This document shows positions 22,629-32,724 of a stretch of 64,000 nucleotides of DNA, piece by piece. The position numbers and the translations under genes were made by a program. The notes beneath the pieces are model-generated. The model had not been told where the DNA came from. It made no database searches and saw nothing but the letters and a program-made list of their open reading frames with translations. The DNA comes from Morella rubra (Eukaryota; Streptophyta; Magnoliopsida; Fagales; Myricaceae), in the NCBI GenBank assembly GCA_003952965.2, contig CM025853.1, forward strand, positions 24,003,436 through 24,067,435. The letters run 5' to 3'. Positions within the stretch are counted from its first letter, which is position 1, and the number at the start of each line of letters is the position of its first letter.

Positions 22629-23633
22629 ATGGGTCGGCTGAGAACCGTACTCTGTCTCTCTTCCTTCATTTTATCCCTCCTGATCACTCTCTCATCCTTC
22701 ACAGCAGCCGATGACGCTGCTGTCATGTCTAAGCTCCTTGGCGCCCTCAGCCTTGCCCCGTCTGGCTGGACCGCCACCACTGAGTGTTGCAAATGGAAAA
22801 ATGTTTCAGGTCACGTCAACGGCCGGGTCAACATCATCAACTTGGCTTCTCAGTCTCTGTCGGGCATTCTTCCGTCCGATCTTGGCTCTCTCAGCCGGCT
22901 CACCGCTCTTTTTCTCCAAGAGAACTCCTTCTCTGGACCCCTACCTTCGCTTGCCAACCTCTCCTCCCTACAGCTTCTCATCTTTGACAACAACAAGTTC
23001 TCCTCCATCCCCGCCGGCTTCTTCGAAGGACTCACCAGCCTGCATACCTTGAGCTTAAGCCAGAACTTGAATCTTGCACCCTGGACCTTCCCCATCGAGT
23101 TGACTCAGGCCACAAGACTGGTCACACTGGATGCCAGCAATGCCAATGTTATCGGGTCCTTGCCGGATATCTTCGGCTCCTTCCCTAGTTTGCGGGATCT
23201 CCGGCTTTCTTACAACAAGCTTACTGGCCCTTTGCCTAAATCGTTAGGACGTTTAGTTGTTCAGATCATCTGGCTTGACAACCAGCTAAATGGGTTGTCT
23301 GGTACCATCGACCTGTTGTCATCAATGACCGACCTGCGCCAGGTCTGGCTCCACAAGAACCAGTTCACGGGTCCGATCCCGGACTTGTCTGCATGCACAA
23401 TCTTGATTGATCTGCAGCTCGGTGACAACCAGTTCATCGGCATCGTCCCACCCTCATTGATGTCGATTTCCAGTCTAAAGAACATTTCTTTGGATAACAA
23501 TGAGCTCCAGGGCCCTTACCCAGTGTTCCCGTCGAGTGTGACCACTATCACTCTTGGCGATACCAATAGCTTCTGTAAGAGCACCCCAGGGCCGTGTGAT
23601 TCACAGGTGACGACATTGCTTGAGGTCGCAACA

Positions 23634-24643
23634 GGGGTTCGGTTATTATGCTGAGCACTATTGTGCTTAGCAGTGCTGATACAAGGTGAAGATTAAAAGT
23701 CTCATATCCGGCGGTGAAGAGGAGTACACGTCAATTAAAATGAAAGACCCGTTTTAACCCGTTTTAAAATCAAATCATCCGGTTCTCTCTTCATTTCGCC
23801 CAGCAATCTCCATAGAAGAAGCTCTTCGTCGCCAGAAAAATCTTTTGCCACGGTAACCGGACCCCAAAAACCCAGTAAAAGAAACCTCCATTTTTTCCGT
23901 TCATTTCGACCCTAATGAGAAACAGGGGAGAGACGAACAAGGAAAGGCATTCACTGCCTTACAACACATCTCTCACGGAAACTTCAACCCAAAACACGGA
24001 TTATCGAAAGCAAACTCTTTCATTTGCTTTGTTGATTTCTCGTACGAATATCAAAATTTCCTTCAAAGTTGTGAGATTAGATTCCCAGTACAACATGAGG
24101 TTGAAAATTTGAAAACAAAGTTTCTTTCTAACTTTCTAACAGAGAGAAAAGGAAGGAAGAAGAGAGCAGCTATACCTGGAACTGTTCTGCATATCCATGT
24201 TGGACTTTCTCACTGGCATCACAAAATTTATCAAGGAAGCTATACTTGTGAAAATGGATCAAGTGGGGGACAAAGGCGACCAATTCGGGTGATTTGACAA
24301 TTCCCACTTTCCCACCTAGAATTACAATAACCGAAATAAACCAAGAAGACGACTTGTGTTTCCAGGACTGATAATTCACCGAATTCTAGGAAGATCTGGC
24401 GAGGAGAAGGTGGACGGCTGGCTGCTGTGCCCGCGAGGAAGACGAACTTTCTGAGGGAAAAAATAAAAAAATAAAAAAAATTCAGCTGATTTCAATGCGG
24501 GGGCGGTTATTTCAATCTGGGTCGGACGGGTCAAAACAATTTAATTGACGTGGCACGATCTCAGCCGTTGGATTTTGAAGATGTAATCTCAGCCGTTGCT
24601 TTGTATCATCAGCATATTAACGCCAAGGATAATAACCGAACCC
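23634..24643. mobile_element. Mutator-like non-autonomous element inside the TMK pseudogene
   Basis: Ends are ggggttcggttattat and its reverse complement ataataaccgaaccc. Subterminal pairing continues in patches for about 150 bp (gctgatacaa, cacgtcaattaaa, gacccgt). Flanks are an imperfect 9-bp duplication, gtcgcaaca and gtcgcagcg; the intact paralogue has gtcgctgcg once at this place. The interior is not AT-rich filler: its minus strand has an exon-like open stretch at about 24177-24379 ending at a cag/gta donor-like site, so it may be a gene-capturing (Pack-MULE-type) element. No transposase is present. Confidence 0.82.
24170..24379 (-). pseudogene. Possible captured exon within the Mutator-like element
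   Basis: The minus strand is open for about 69 codons. It contains SPELVAFVPHLIHFHKYSFL and HGYAEQFQ, then reaches cag/gtatag, a plausible splice donor, followed by a pyrimidine-rich stretch that looks like intron. Composition is more protein-like than other frames in the element. I do not recognise the donor gene, and chance cannot be excluded at this length. Confidence 0.35.
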
Positions 24644-27165
24644 GTCGCAGCGGTGTTGGGGTATCCGAGCAAGCTGGCGAGTTCCTGGCAAGGTAACAAC
24701 GCCTGCGCCAGTTGGAGTTCCATTACCTGCGATTCACAGGGGAAGATTATCACTGTGAATTTCGCGAAGCAGCGCTTTGTCGGGACGATCTCGCCGGCCT
24801 TTGCGAATTTTACTTCGTTGAAGACTCTGTCTCTGAGTGATAACAATTTGACCGGTTCGATACCGGCTAGTTTGGCCAGGTTGCCGAGCCTTCAGGCTCT
24901 TGACGTTTCCAATAATAACCTTACGGGGTTGATTCCGAGTTTCGCACCGACGGTGAAGTTAACTACGGCCGGTAATCCGTTGCTTGGGTTAATTACTCCG
25001 ACCCCTGGAAGTGGAGCCGGACCCTCCTCGGGTCCGAATGGCAGAAGGCTGGCTGGAAGGGCGCCTGTTCATTGGACCTCTCCAGGAGTGGTTGCGGGCG
25101 CGACGTTCGTTGCATTTGCGTTGTTTTTTTTTATTAGATGTTATGTGTTAGGTAAGCGCCACAGAAAAAATGAGAGGGTGGAGAACCCTGAAAATTCGAT
25201 GTCAGGTGGAAATGTTTTTTCGTTCCAAGATCTTGCGCAAGCGACAGAGAATTTTTGTGAAGTTAATATTTTGGGTAGGGGAGGATTTGCAGATGTTTAC
25301 AAGGGAGAATTGGGGGATGGGACTCTCATTGCAGTGAAGAAGATGACATCTAATGCAGAGAGTAGCAATATGATCCATCAATTTCAGGCAGAGCTTGCAG
25401 TCTTCACCGAAGTTAGGCATAGGAATTTGGTTGCTATTTTAGGATCCTGTATTAATGGCAATGAGAGGCTTCTGGTGTACGAGTACATGCCCAAGGGGAC
25501 GCTAACTCAGCATTTGTTTGAGTGGCGTGAGAAAGGCTACTCTCCTCTTAGTTGGAAGCAGAGGCTTACAATTGCACTGGATGTAGCTCATGGAGTTGAG
25601 TATCTCCACAGCTTTGCTCAACAGAGTTTCATTCATAGAGATTTAAATCCATCCAACATACTTCTTGGGGATGATATGAGAGCCAAAGTTGCGGATTATG
25701 GCTTGGTTAAGAGCGTGCCTGATGGGCAGTACTCTGTGGAGACACGGTGCAAGGGACATTTGGGTGTCTCGCCCCTGAGTATGCGGGTAAGAAAAGCTCG
25801 ACATTTCAATGCTTTAGACTTTAGTGTCCTTTAAGTTGAATCAATTAGGATCACCTAGCCATCATATTTACCCGAAAATTATGGTAATTTTATATTAGAT
25901 GTGTAGCTTCCCTAGAAGACTTTTGAAATTTCTGTTAAATGCTGTTTAATTAGCTTGTGGAATCTGTAATCATTTGTTGAGACGTCGCAATTAGCAGGGT
26001 CATTTTGGTATTGGGCACCCGAGTATGCAAGTCATATATATTTTTTTTTGTCTTATTCAATCACCCACAGTTGTGACGGATAAAAAAAGAAGATAAGTAC
26101 AATTTTTGCACAAAAATCAAATACGTCGGTAAATTTTAAAAATCATCAAATCAGTCCTTGAGATTTAAAATATTTTCCCTTTAAAGGTCCGTGCCCCAAA
26201 GTTTCAATAGATTTTAAACTTACTCGGAAATACATTATTCCAATCGCTCCAAAAGATCAACTCAGGCTTCTAAAAGGATTCCAGACATTCGATTCTCATG
26301 TACTTTCTTCTTATATTCTCTGTTATGTCTATTGCACCTTGAACGCTTGAAGTCAACTTGAGATCTTTTCTTTTGTTTCCCAATAGCTACTGGAAGTGCT
26401 ACAACCAAAGTGGATGTGTACGCATTCGGAGTGGTTTTGGAGCAGCTGATCACGGGTAGAAAAGCACTGCATACTTCTCTGCCAGATACGACAGATAACA
26501 GTTGTGATCTGGTCGCATGGTTCAATAAGGTCCCAATCACCAAGGAGAGGATCCGGCAAGCCATTGATGAAACTATCCGCCCTGACGACGAAGAGGTCAT
26601 GGAGAGCATATATAAAGTGGCTGAGCTGGCAGTACATTGCACTGCTTCCAACCGAAACCAGAGACCTGACATGACGTATGCAGTCCGCACCTTAGGTCCT
26701 CTTGTGGAGCAGTGGATACCAACTACTTGTGAAAGTTCAATGGTGGCTGAGCTGGCAGTACATTGCACTGCTTCCAACCGAAACGAGACACCTGAAATGA
26801 CGAATACAGTCCGCACCTTAGGTCGTCTTGTGTTAGGCCGCCGGCCGCCGTTGCTCTGTTATTGGGTTTTTTTCTTCCCTTGGTGGTTCAGTTGTTTGCC
26901 TTGTACTTGTAGTTCGTTATCTTTCCAAATTTATTTGGCGACCACCTCCAGCTCCATTTCTTCCCTATCTTCCTTTTTCCTTTTTGAGGTTCATACATCT
27001 TACCAAGAAGCTCCCCCCATCTGTACATGTGTGGGTACGAACCACGGTTGTGTTCATGAAAGAAAGACGCAGATGAGAGCCACGACATTGGCCTAGAAGA
27101 CATGAGCCTTCCTCGACGATCTCTACAAAGATTGCAAGCAAACGAAGGAACTTCCACGATGTTAA

Positions 27166-28307
27166 ATAGTAATAACCTGGCCCCAGCCCAACAACCCAAT
27201 CCTGGCAGAGAGACCATGAAGTTTAGATGAAGTGGCTGAACTGGAAGCAGGACATTCACCAGCTCATGAGCCTGGGCATGTTCGTTTTTGACGAGATTTT
27301 TAGGATTTTAAATATTTTGAGAATTTTTAAGTGATGTTGGAATTGTATTGGTATTTGTATAAAAGTTGTTAAGGTGTAAAAAAAATAATGATAATTTTTA
27401 AAGTTGTTGTTTGTAGATTATTTTTATTAGGATGAGTGAAGAATATAAAATGTAAAATAATATTATTTATTTATAATATTTATTAATATGATTTCGAATT
27501 TCTTTTTTCTTTTTTTTTATTACGATAAAAATATTATAAAAGGTATTAAAAAAAACAAAGAAGCAAAAAAATAAGAAGACAAATTGTGTGTTTGACGCCA
27601 ACATCTCATTAACAAGCTGACACTTTGTAGGAAAATAGAGGAGACAAATGCCGCAGGTTATTAAATGGTAGTATGAAATGACAAAATCACCCTCAACCAA
27701 AACTTCAAACTTCATTAAATTATTTGGAGAATTTCGTCCATTCACATGTTCGAATACTTAATGTATTGATTGTGTGGGGGCCATGTGTTTTTAAAAATCT
27801 TGTTTTGCTCTTCGGTTTTGATGTAAATAATGCATGAATGGAGAGTACTTTAATAATTCTGTATAAATATAGCCAGGACAAAATAGAAAATTAATGAACT
27901 GCATCCTCAAATAAATCATATTTGGTGTGAATTTTTTTAAGTTGAATGCGAATTTTTCAAATTCTACCCAAACAAACAAGCCCCTAGAGACCAGATGAAA
28001 ACCTAGGAGAGGAAACGTGTCTTTTGAGACACGTCCCATCAAGAAATTAAAATAAATAAAAATTCATTTAAGTCATTAAATCTAAATTTTATATCATGAT
28101 TGTTAAGTTCAAAGCAAAAAGTCCAATATTACACTTGTAATATGTAATTTTGTCCATTTATATCATGACTCTTAATTCCATTTTATTTATGGAGAATATA
28201 TTGATTCTCTATATAAAGCAAAACGCGAAGCTCCTCTGAACTGCTTTATCTATAATTAATTTAAACTGAAAAAATCTTATTCATATTGTAAATGTAATAG
28301 TTGAATA
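27166..28307. other. AT-rich intergenic with a faint TMK echo
   Basis: At 27230-27265 a phrase beginning agtggctgaactgg and continuing gacattcacc resembles the kinase segment encoding VAELAGHC, already present twice in the pseudogene exon 2. Beyond that the sequence is AT-rich with long T runs (27500-27520) and no supported gene. Confidence 0.4.
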
Positions 28308-28996
28308 TGTTGGCTGTCAAAAATATTTCTATTAATTGTAATATTGTTGAGAATTGTAGACAACTTGTATTGATTTATGGGGAAGCCTTATTGTGAAGGT
28401 GTTATGAAGAAATGAAGGTTTTGAAGTGTTCAAGAATATAGTTGCTAGTTGTGGGCTAGCCTCAAGTTTGAAGAATGAATATCCTTTGTATTTAGCTAGA
28501 ATTGAGTCTGAAGTTAACTAACAGAGTAATAGATTGATGGACACAGAAACAAAAATAACCGCCAAGTCTGTTACTTAGGCAATTACGTTGCAACCATCTT
28601 GACACCTATTTAAAGAACCTATTAGATCATTCTCTGTATGATTCAAAGAAAAAAGAGAGAGAAATTGCCATCTAGAATAGGATCAAGAATTCTTGAAGAA
28701 GTTTGAAGAAGAAAACACAAAGTGCTCCTGAAATTTGTAAATTCCTCTCTATTTTCAAAATAACAAATCACCAAGATCACCATGTCCTTGTGAGGATCCC
28801 TTGAGAGTTCCAGTGGAAAGCTTATGCGAGTTCGCATAAAAATCTGCTACAAAGAGGTTCAAAGGTTACGAACATGGTGCGGCTGCACTCCAAGTGTGGC
28901 ACTTGGATGTCTTACAAATTGGGATATGAGAAATATGCAAAAGGGCTTTGCGCTAAATGTTAGTTATAAAGTTGTGGATTCATAGTGGATTAATTT

Positions 28997-30005
28997 TAAG
29001 GGTGAGTACCAAAACGGATCATTTCGATTCCGGTACTCGCCAAAACCCAAAATTTCATTCCGATTCCATTACAGTCCAAAATTCCAGAAAACGGAATCCA
29101 GAAATTCCAATTTGACTAAGAGAGGAAGAATTTGAATTCATCTCTAATTCTACCCCGAGTTTTTTACTCACCCCCCATACCCAAAACAAGCACCCTGCAC
29201 AAATTCTTCAATTTCCAATTTACACAATGTACATGAGACATAATCACTGGCAACAATTCTGCTTAATTTCTTGCTCGCTCACTCGTCACACATTATTTAT
29301 AGGAATTTCACTTTGATGGTGAAAAGGTTCTAAACCCTCCCTACACTAAACCCAAATTTCTCTATATCTTCAACAGATGACTCCAAAAATTGGCATAAAT
29401 TAGTCATGCAGTTGCTACATCTAAGAAGTTAGGTTGTACCTTCTTCAGAAAAGGCAACACATGCCGCCAAACATTTCATCATCCTCTTCATCCTCTCTTG
29501 CTTTTTCCGTCTCACAGTGGTCACTTCTGCCATTGATATCAATAGCACCAACTTCAGTTAACCCAAGGCAATCATCGTGCTGCATTGCCTGAAAGTGCTC
29601 CACCTGAAAAAAGGGCACAAAACCCACATGAGAGAAGGGCTAAAAACCCGTCTGAAAACACGTGGGTCTTCTAGGGGGAGCAACCATTTGGTAGAAATTA
29701 GACTGGGGGGGGGGGGGCTGGATGCAAGCGAGAGGCTTTGAAGAAGACTCTAGAAGAGTCAAGTGAGATTGAAGTCTCGCGTGTGACCCAGGTAACTTTT
29801 TTTTTTTTTTTTAACACCATCAAGGCTCATTCTCAAATGGTGAATTAATTTTTTTAAAAAAAAAAACTTTCGGAACCCAAAATTCTGGCATTTCTTCCTG
29901 AATTTCTTAAAAATGAAATCTGGTTTCAGTACCGGAATAAGCCGGAATCAATACCAAAACCGGAATCAAAATTTTCGATTTCCACCGGAAAAATTATCAC
30001 CCTTA
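28997..30005. mobile_element. Non-autonomous hAT element, about 1.0 kb
   Basis: The unit begins taagggtga and ends tcaccctta, a perfect 9-bp inverted terminus. It is flanked by an 8-bp duplication with one mismatch, attaattt (28989-28996) and attaatct (30006-30013). Subterminal ccggaat/attccgg motifs are frequent at both ends, as in Ac-like elements. No transposase is encoded. A G-run (29706-29718) and poly-T/poly-A tracts (29799-29870) lie inside, as does an exon-like piece on the minus strand. Confidence 0.75.
29429..29603 (-). pseudogene. Captured terminal exon inside the hAT element
   Basis: On the minus strand a pyrimidine-rich acceptor, ttttttcag (29604-29612), precedes an open stretch with VEHFQAMQ and GLTEVGAIDING. 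An acidic tail EDEEDDEMFGGM follows. The frame meets TGA at 29445-29447; a single-base phase change instead gives AFSEEGTT and a TAA at 29429-29431. Acceptor plus acidic C-terminal tail plus stop resembles the last exon of a host gene acquired by the transposon. The parent gene is not recognised. Confidence 0.45.
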
Positions 30006-30644
30006 ATTAATCTAGTGGTGGCCTCACCCGGGATCTTTTTCTCTTTGAAAAGGTTCTTGAAAGAGTTTTCACTTTGCAGACAAAATTTGGTGTTTTGTTG
30101 TGTGCATGTTTGATTATCTCTCTGTGTCTTTATCTCTTAATCTCTTGATTGATTGATTGAATTTGTAGTTTTTTAATCTTGATTGCTAGGTTGACATCTT
30201 GATTGAAAGAATATATGGTTTTGTGTTATTTTGTAATGGAGAAAGATAGAAGTTTAATAATTTGACCTATTTGAAGTGATTGAAAGCATATAATAATTCT
30301 GATTATAAGTTACGTGTTTAATAAAGGCATAAAAATTGTAATCTGAGTTTGCGTCTTTAAAGATATATATTGATTTTTAAAGGAGATTATAAAACTATTT
30401 TTAAATACATATTCCCTCCTCCTCTAAACTTGATTTTTCAAATATATTACAATCGCTTGATAGGCGAGTATAATTAGGTCAACAAATCAGGGATGTACTC
30501 TTGATTAAATTGCTCTTGCTTTAGTGCAATTACAATGCAAGGTTTCATTAGATATGTTGAAATAAGAGAAAAGAGGAAGAGAGACATAAAATACTTAAGG
30601 TGGTTCGGTCTGGATAGACCTATGTCCACCGTAGAAAGCTTAAT

Positions 30645-30772
30645 AGGCTACATCTTTATTTCTCAAAATGTATTTAATTTTGTACATAAAAATGTCTTTT
30701 TATAAGACCCAATTTACAAAGAACTTACATTCTTAATCAATGTGGAATTTAGACAATTTATATTCTAACACC
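30645..30772 (+). repeat. Direct repeat flanking a minisatellite, left copy
   Basis: From ctacatctttatttct to gacaatttatatactaac-type sequence this matches 31425-31549. Upstream at about 30557 the sequence begins tgttgaaataagag and includes aaggtggttcggtctgg. That is an LTR-like opening, and the repeat ends at ttctaaca, so 30557-30772 may be one LTR-like unit. Confidence 0.6.
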
Positions 30773-30889
30773 CTCACTCGAACTCAAGATGCAGGTTATT
30801 GTCGATACCAACTTGAGTTTGCAAACAAGATGACGATGACGTCTAGAGATGCAAAGCTATGTGACACAACATATGTGGCAAGACAATAG

Positions 30890-31170
30890 TTGGTGAGGAC
30901 AGGTACACAAACAAGATTCACTGCACAGGATGACGACACAAGATCCATTGCACAGGATGACGACACAAGATCTGACAAGGGTCTGAGCATAGACAAAATT
31001 TGTTGCACAAGGCAGTGGCACAAGATTTGACGGGGGTCGAGGAGAGACAATATCTGCTGCACAGGGCAGTGGCACAAGATCCAAAGGGGATCAGAGCATA
31101 GATAAGATTTGCTTCACAGGGTAGCAACACAAGATCCAACGAAGGTCGAGACAGCGGCACAAGATCCTAT
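30890..31170. repeat. Minisatellite with cagtggcacaagatc-type units
   Basis: A motif around gcacagggcagtggcacaag recurs with spacing near 30 and 60-65 bp, at about 30940, 30970, 31010, 31070 and 31125. Leu/Cys-rich minus-strand frames across it are a result of the repeat and not real proteins. Confidence 0.7.
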
Positions 31171-31424
31171 GGAGATCTGGAAACAATGCTTGAAAGTGGC
31201 CAAAGAGGGGTAGACGGTTGCCTGAAGATGGCCAGAGATGAGGTGGACGGTTGCCAAAGATGGTGGTCGGTGATGGAGACACCAAAAATCGATGAATAGA
31301 GGCCCGAATTTTATTTTATTGAAAGAATAATGGGATTGAAGAACCTAGAGGGAAGGAGCCAGAGAATCAATTTAAAGTATTAACAGACCAGAAATTGATA
31401 GACAAAATGCTCTATACTGCCCAA

Positions 31425-31549
31425 TGAACTACATCTTTATTTCTTAAGGTGTATATTAACTTGTACATAAAATGATTTTTATAGTACCCAACTCAGAAAA
31501 AATTCATATTCTCAACCAATGTAGGACTTAGACAATTTATATACTAGGA
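31425..31549 (+). repeat. Direct repeat flanking a minisatellite, right copy
   Basis: This is the partner of 30645-30772, sharing ctacatctttatttct, acttgtacataaaatg and cttagacaatttata. The pair encloses about 650 bp containing the minisatellite, reminiscent of a small non-autonomous LTR unit (TRIM-like). I could not fix a primer site or target duplication. Confidence 0.6.
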
Positions 31550-32716
31550 ATGTTCTTATTTTATAACAACTTCAACTGGAGCAGCTACATAGGCACAAGC
31601 TTTTTTAAGGTCGAAGACCCCTCTCCGCGTGAAGTGCTGTACGTCAAAACCCGGAGAACACCGTAGTTTCAGCAGCCAAAGAATTTCCCAGAGAAGATCC
31701 CGTTGTGGGTGAGGCTGAAGGAGCCCTTCTAGCAACAGAGGGGCGATTTGGCTTTGGTCACGCAACTGAACATCTCAATGGAATATTGAAGAATAGCAAA
31801 AACTATATTGAACAAGCCAGTCAACATCTTTCTAGTTCGAATTTCTGGACTGCACGGAAAATCAAGCGAGATTCAAACTTGCAACAAGGGGTCGCAACCA
31901 CAAACTTGTTTCAGGCATTCCCAACTCTTTGTTTTCTACCATGTATGAAAATTCATTGGGTCTGACCCACCATACACCTTCTAATCCGCTTTCCTACTGT
32001 TAATATATATAACTGTGACAATAATATTATAATCACTATAAAAAATTTTAGGTGATATTTTTATAAATATAATATAGTAATTTCAGAAGCTAAAATTTCA
32101 ATTGCTGTCTAAATGGACCGAAATTTTTTTTTGTGTAATATAATATTAAAAAACAAAATATGTTATTTAAAATGTCAAGACCGGATGATGTAAAGTAAAT
32201 TTCTTTCTAAAATATAACATATAGTTATGCTCAGAACATTAAAAAATATAAACAATCTCATTTACGGTTTTAAGAATGTACGTAGAATATTTCACAAAAT
32301 CATGAGTTAGCCGTTCAGAATAAATAATACCACTTTATGCAAATAATTCCTATTAATGAGTAGCATTCATGGTTTCAAATGTTTTAATACCAGCTGTTCT
32401 TGTTCTATTTCGCTCGTTGTTAGACCTTTCGAATATTCACGGTTTCAAGTGATAGTTTTAGTTTTGTTTTCTCTTTTTCTACCCTTTCCGAATCACAAAT
32501 TTTGCACGATTATCGAACTTCTTTTGCCCTTCAATTTTCTCAGATTCAAAAAAATCGTGCTTATCTTCCTTCTACTTACATTATGGTCTTTTTTTTTTTT
32601 TGGTATGATTATGGTCCTCTCTCTCTCTCTCCCTCCTTCTTTATGATTTTTATTATATTTCCTTTTGGTATGTTTACTTTTTTTTTTTCCTGATAAATAT
32701 CGGACGCTCAAACAAA
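31550..32716. other. Intergenic, no gene supported
   Basis: Frames at 31556-31765 (minus) and 31705-31965 (plus) overlap each other and match no family I know. The remainder is AT-rich, with a CT run (32614-32640). Confidence 0.35.
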
Positions 32717-32724
32717 CCTACTAT

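Larger units (their letters stand above)
22629..27165 (+). pseudogene. TMK-like LRR receptor kinase pseudogene
   Basis: This is a paralogue of the intact gene at 38800-42740 and once had the same two-exon structure. The ATG at 22629 opens a signal peptide and LRR ectodomain that runs to 23651, where a 1-kb transposon interrupts it. The ectodomain resumes at about 24653, followed by a transmembrane segment (about 25085-25150) and the kinase. Compared with the intact copy, about 100 bp of the juxtamembrane region is missing. Catalytic HRDLK reads HRDLN and DFG reads DYG, and a one-base loss near 25748 shifts the frame before GYLAPEYA. Exon 2 starts at 26387, carries an internal 126-bp-offset duplication, and is broken by about 230 bp of foreign sequence (26833-27060) before the C-terminal homology returns to about 27165. 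No functional kinase can be made. Confidence 0.93.
28308..30110 (+). repeat. Possible solo LTR carrying a nested hAT element
   Basis: Flanking the hAT unit at 28997-30005, the outer sequence has features of a Copia-type LTR. These are a start-like tgttggctgtc near 28308, a TATA-like ctatttaaag near 28607, and a 3' part ctcacccgggatctttttct followed by tttggtgttttgttgtgtgc near 30020-30105. No second LTR, primer site or coding region was found nearby, so a solo LTR is the simplest reading. Boundaries are uncertain. Confidence 0.35.

Noticed and set aside
30796..31285. Cys/Leu-rich minus-strand frames
   Set aside because: They are the translated minisatellite and overlap each other in several phases.
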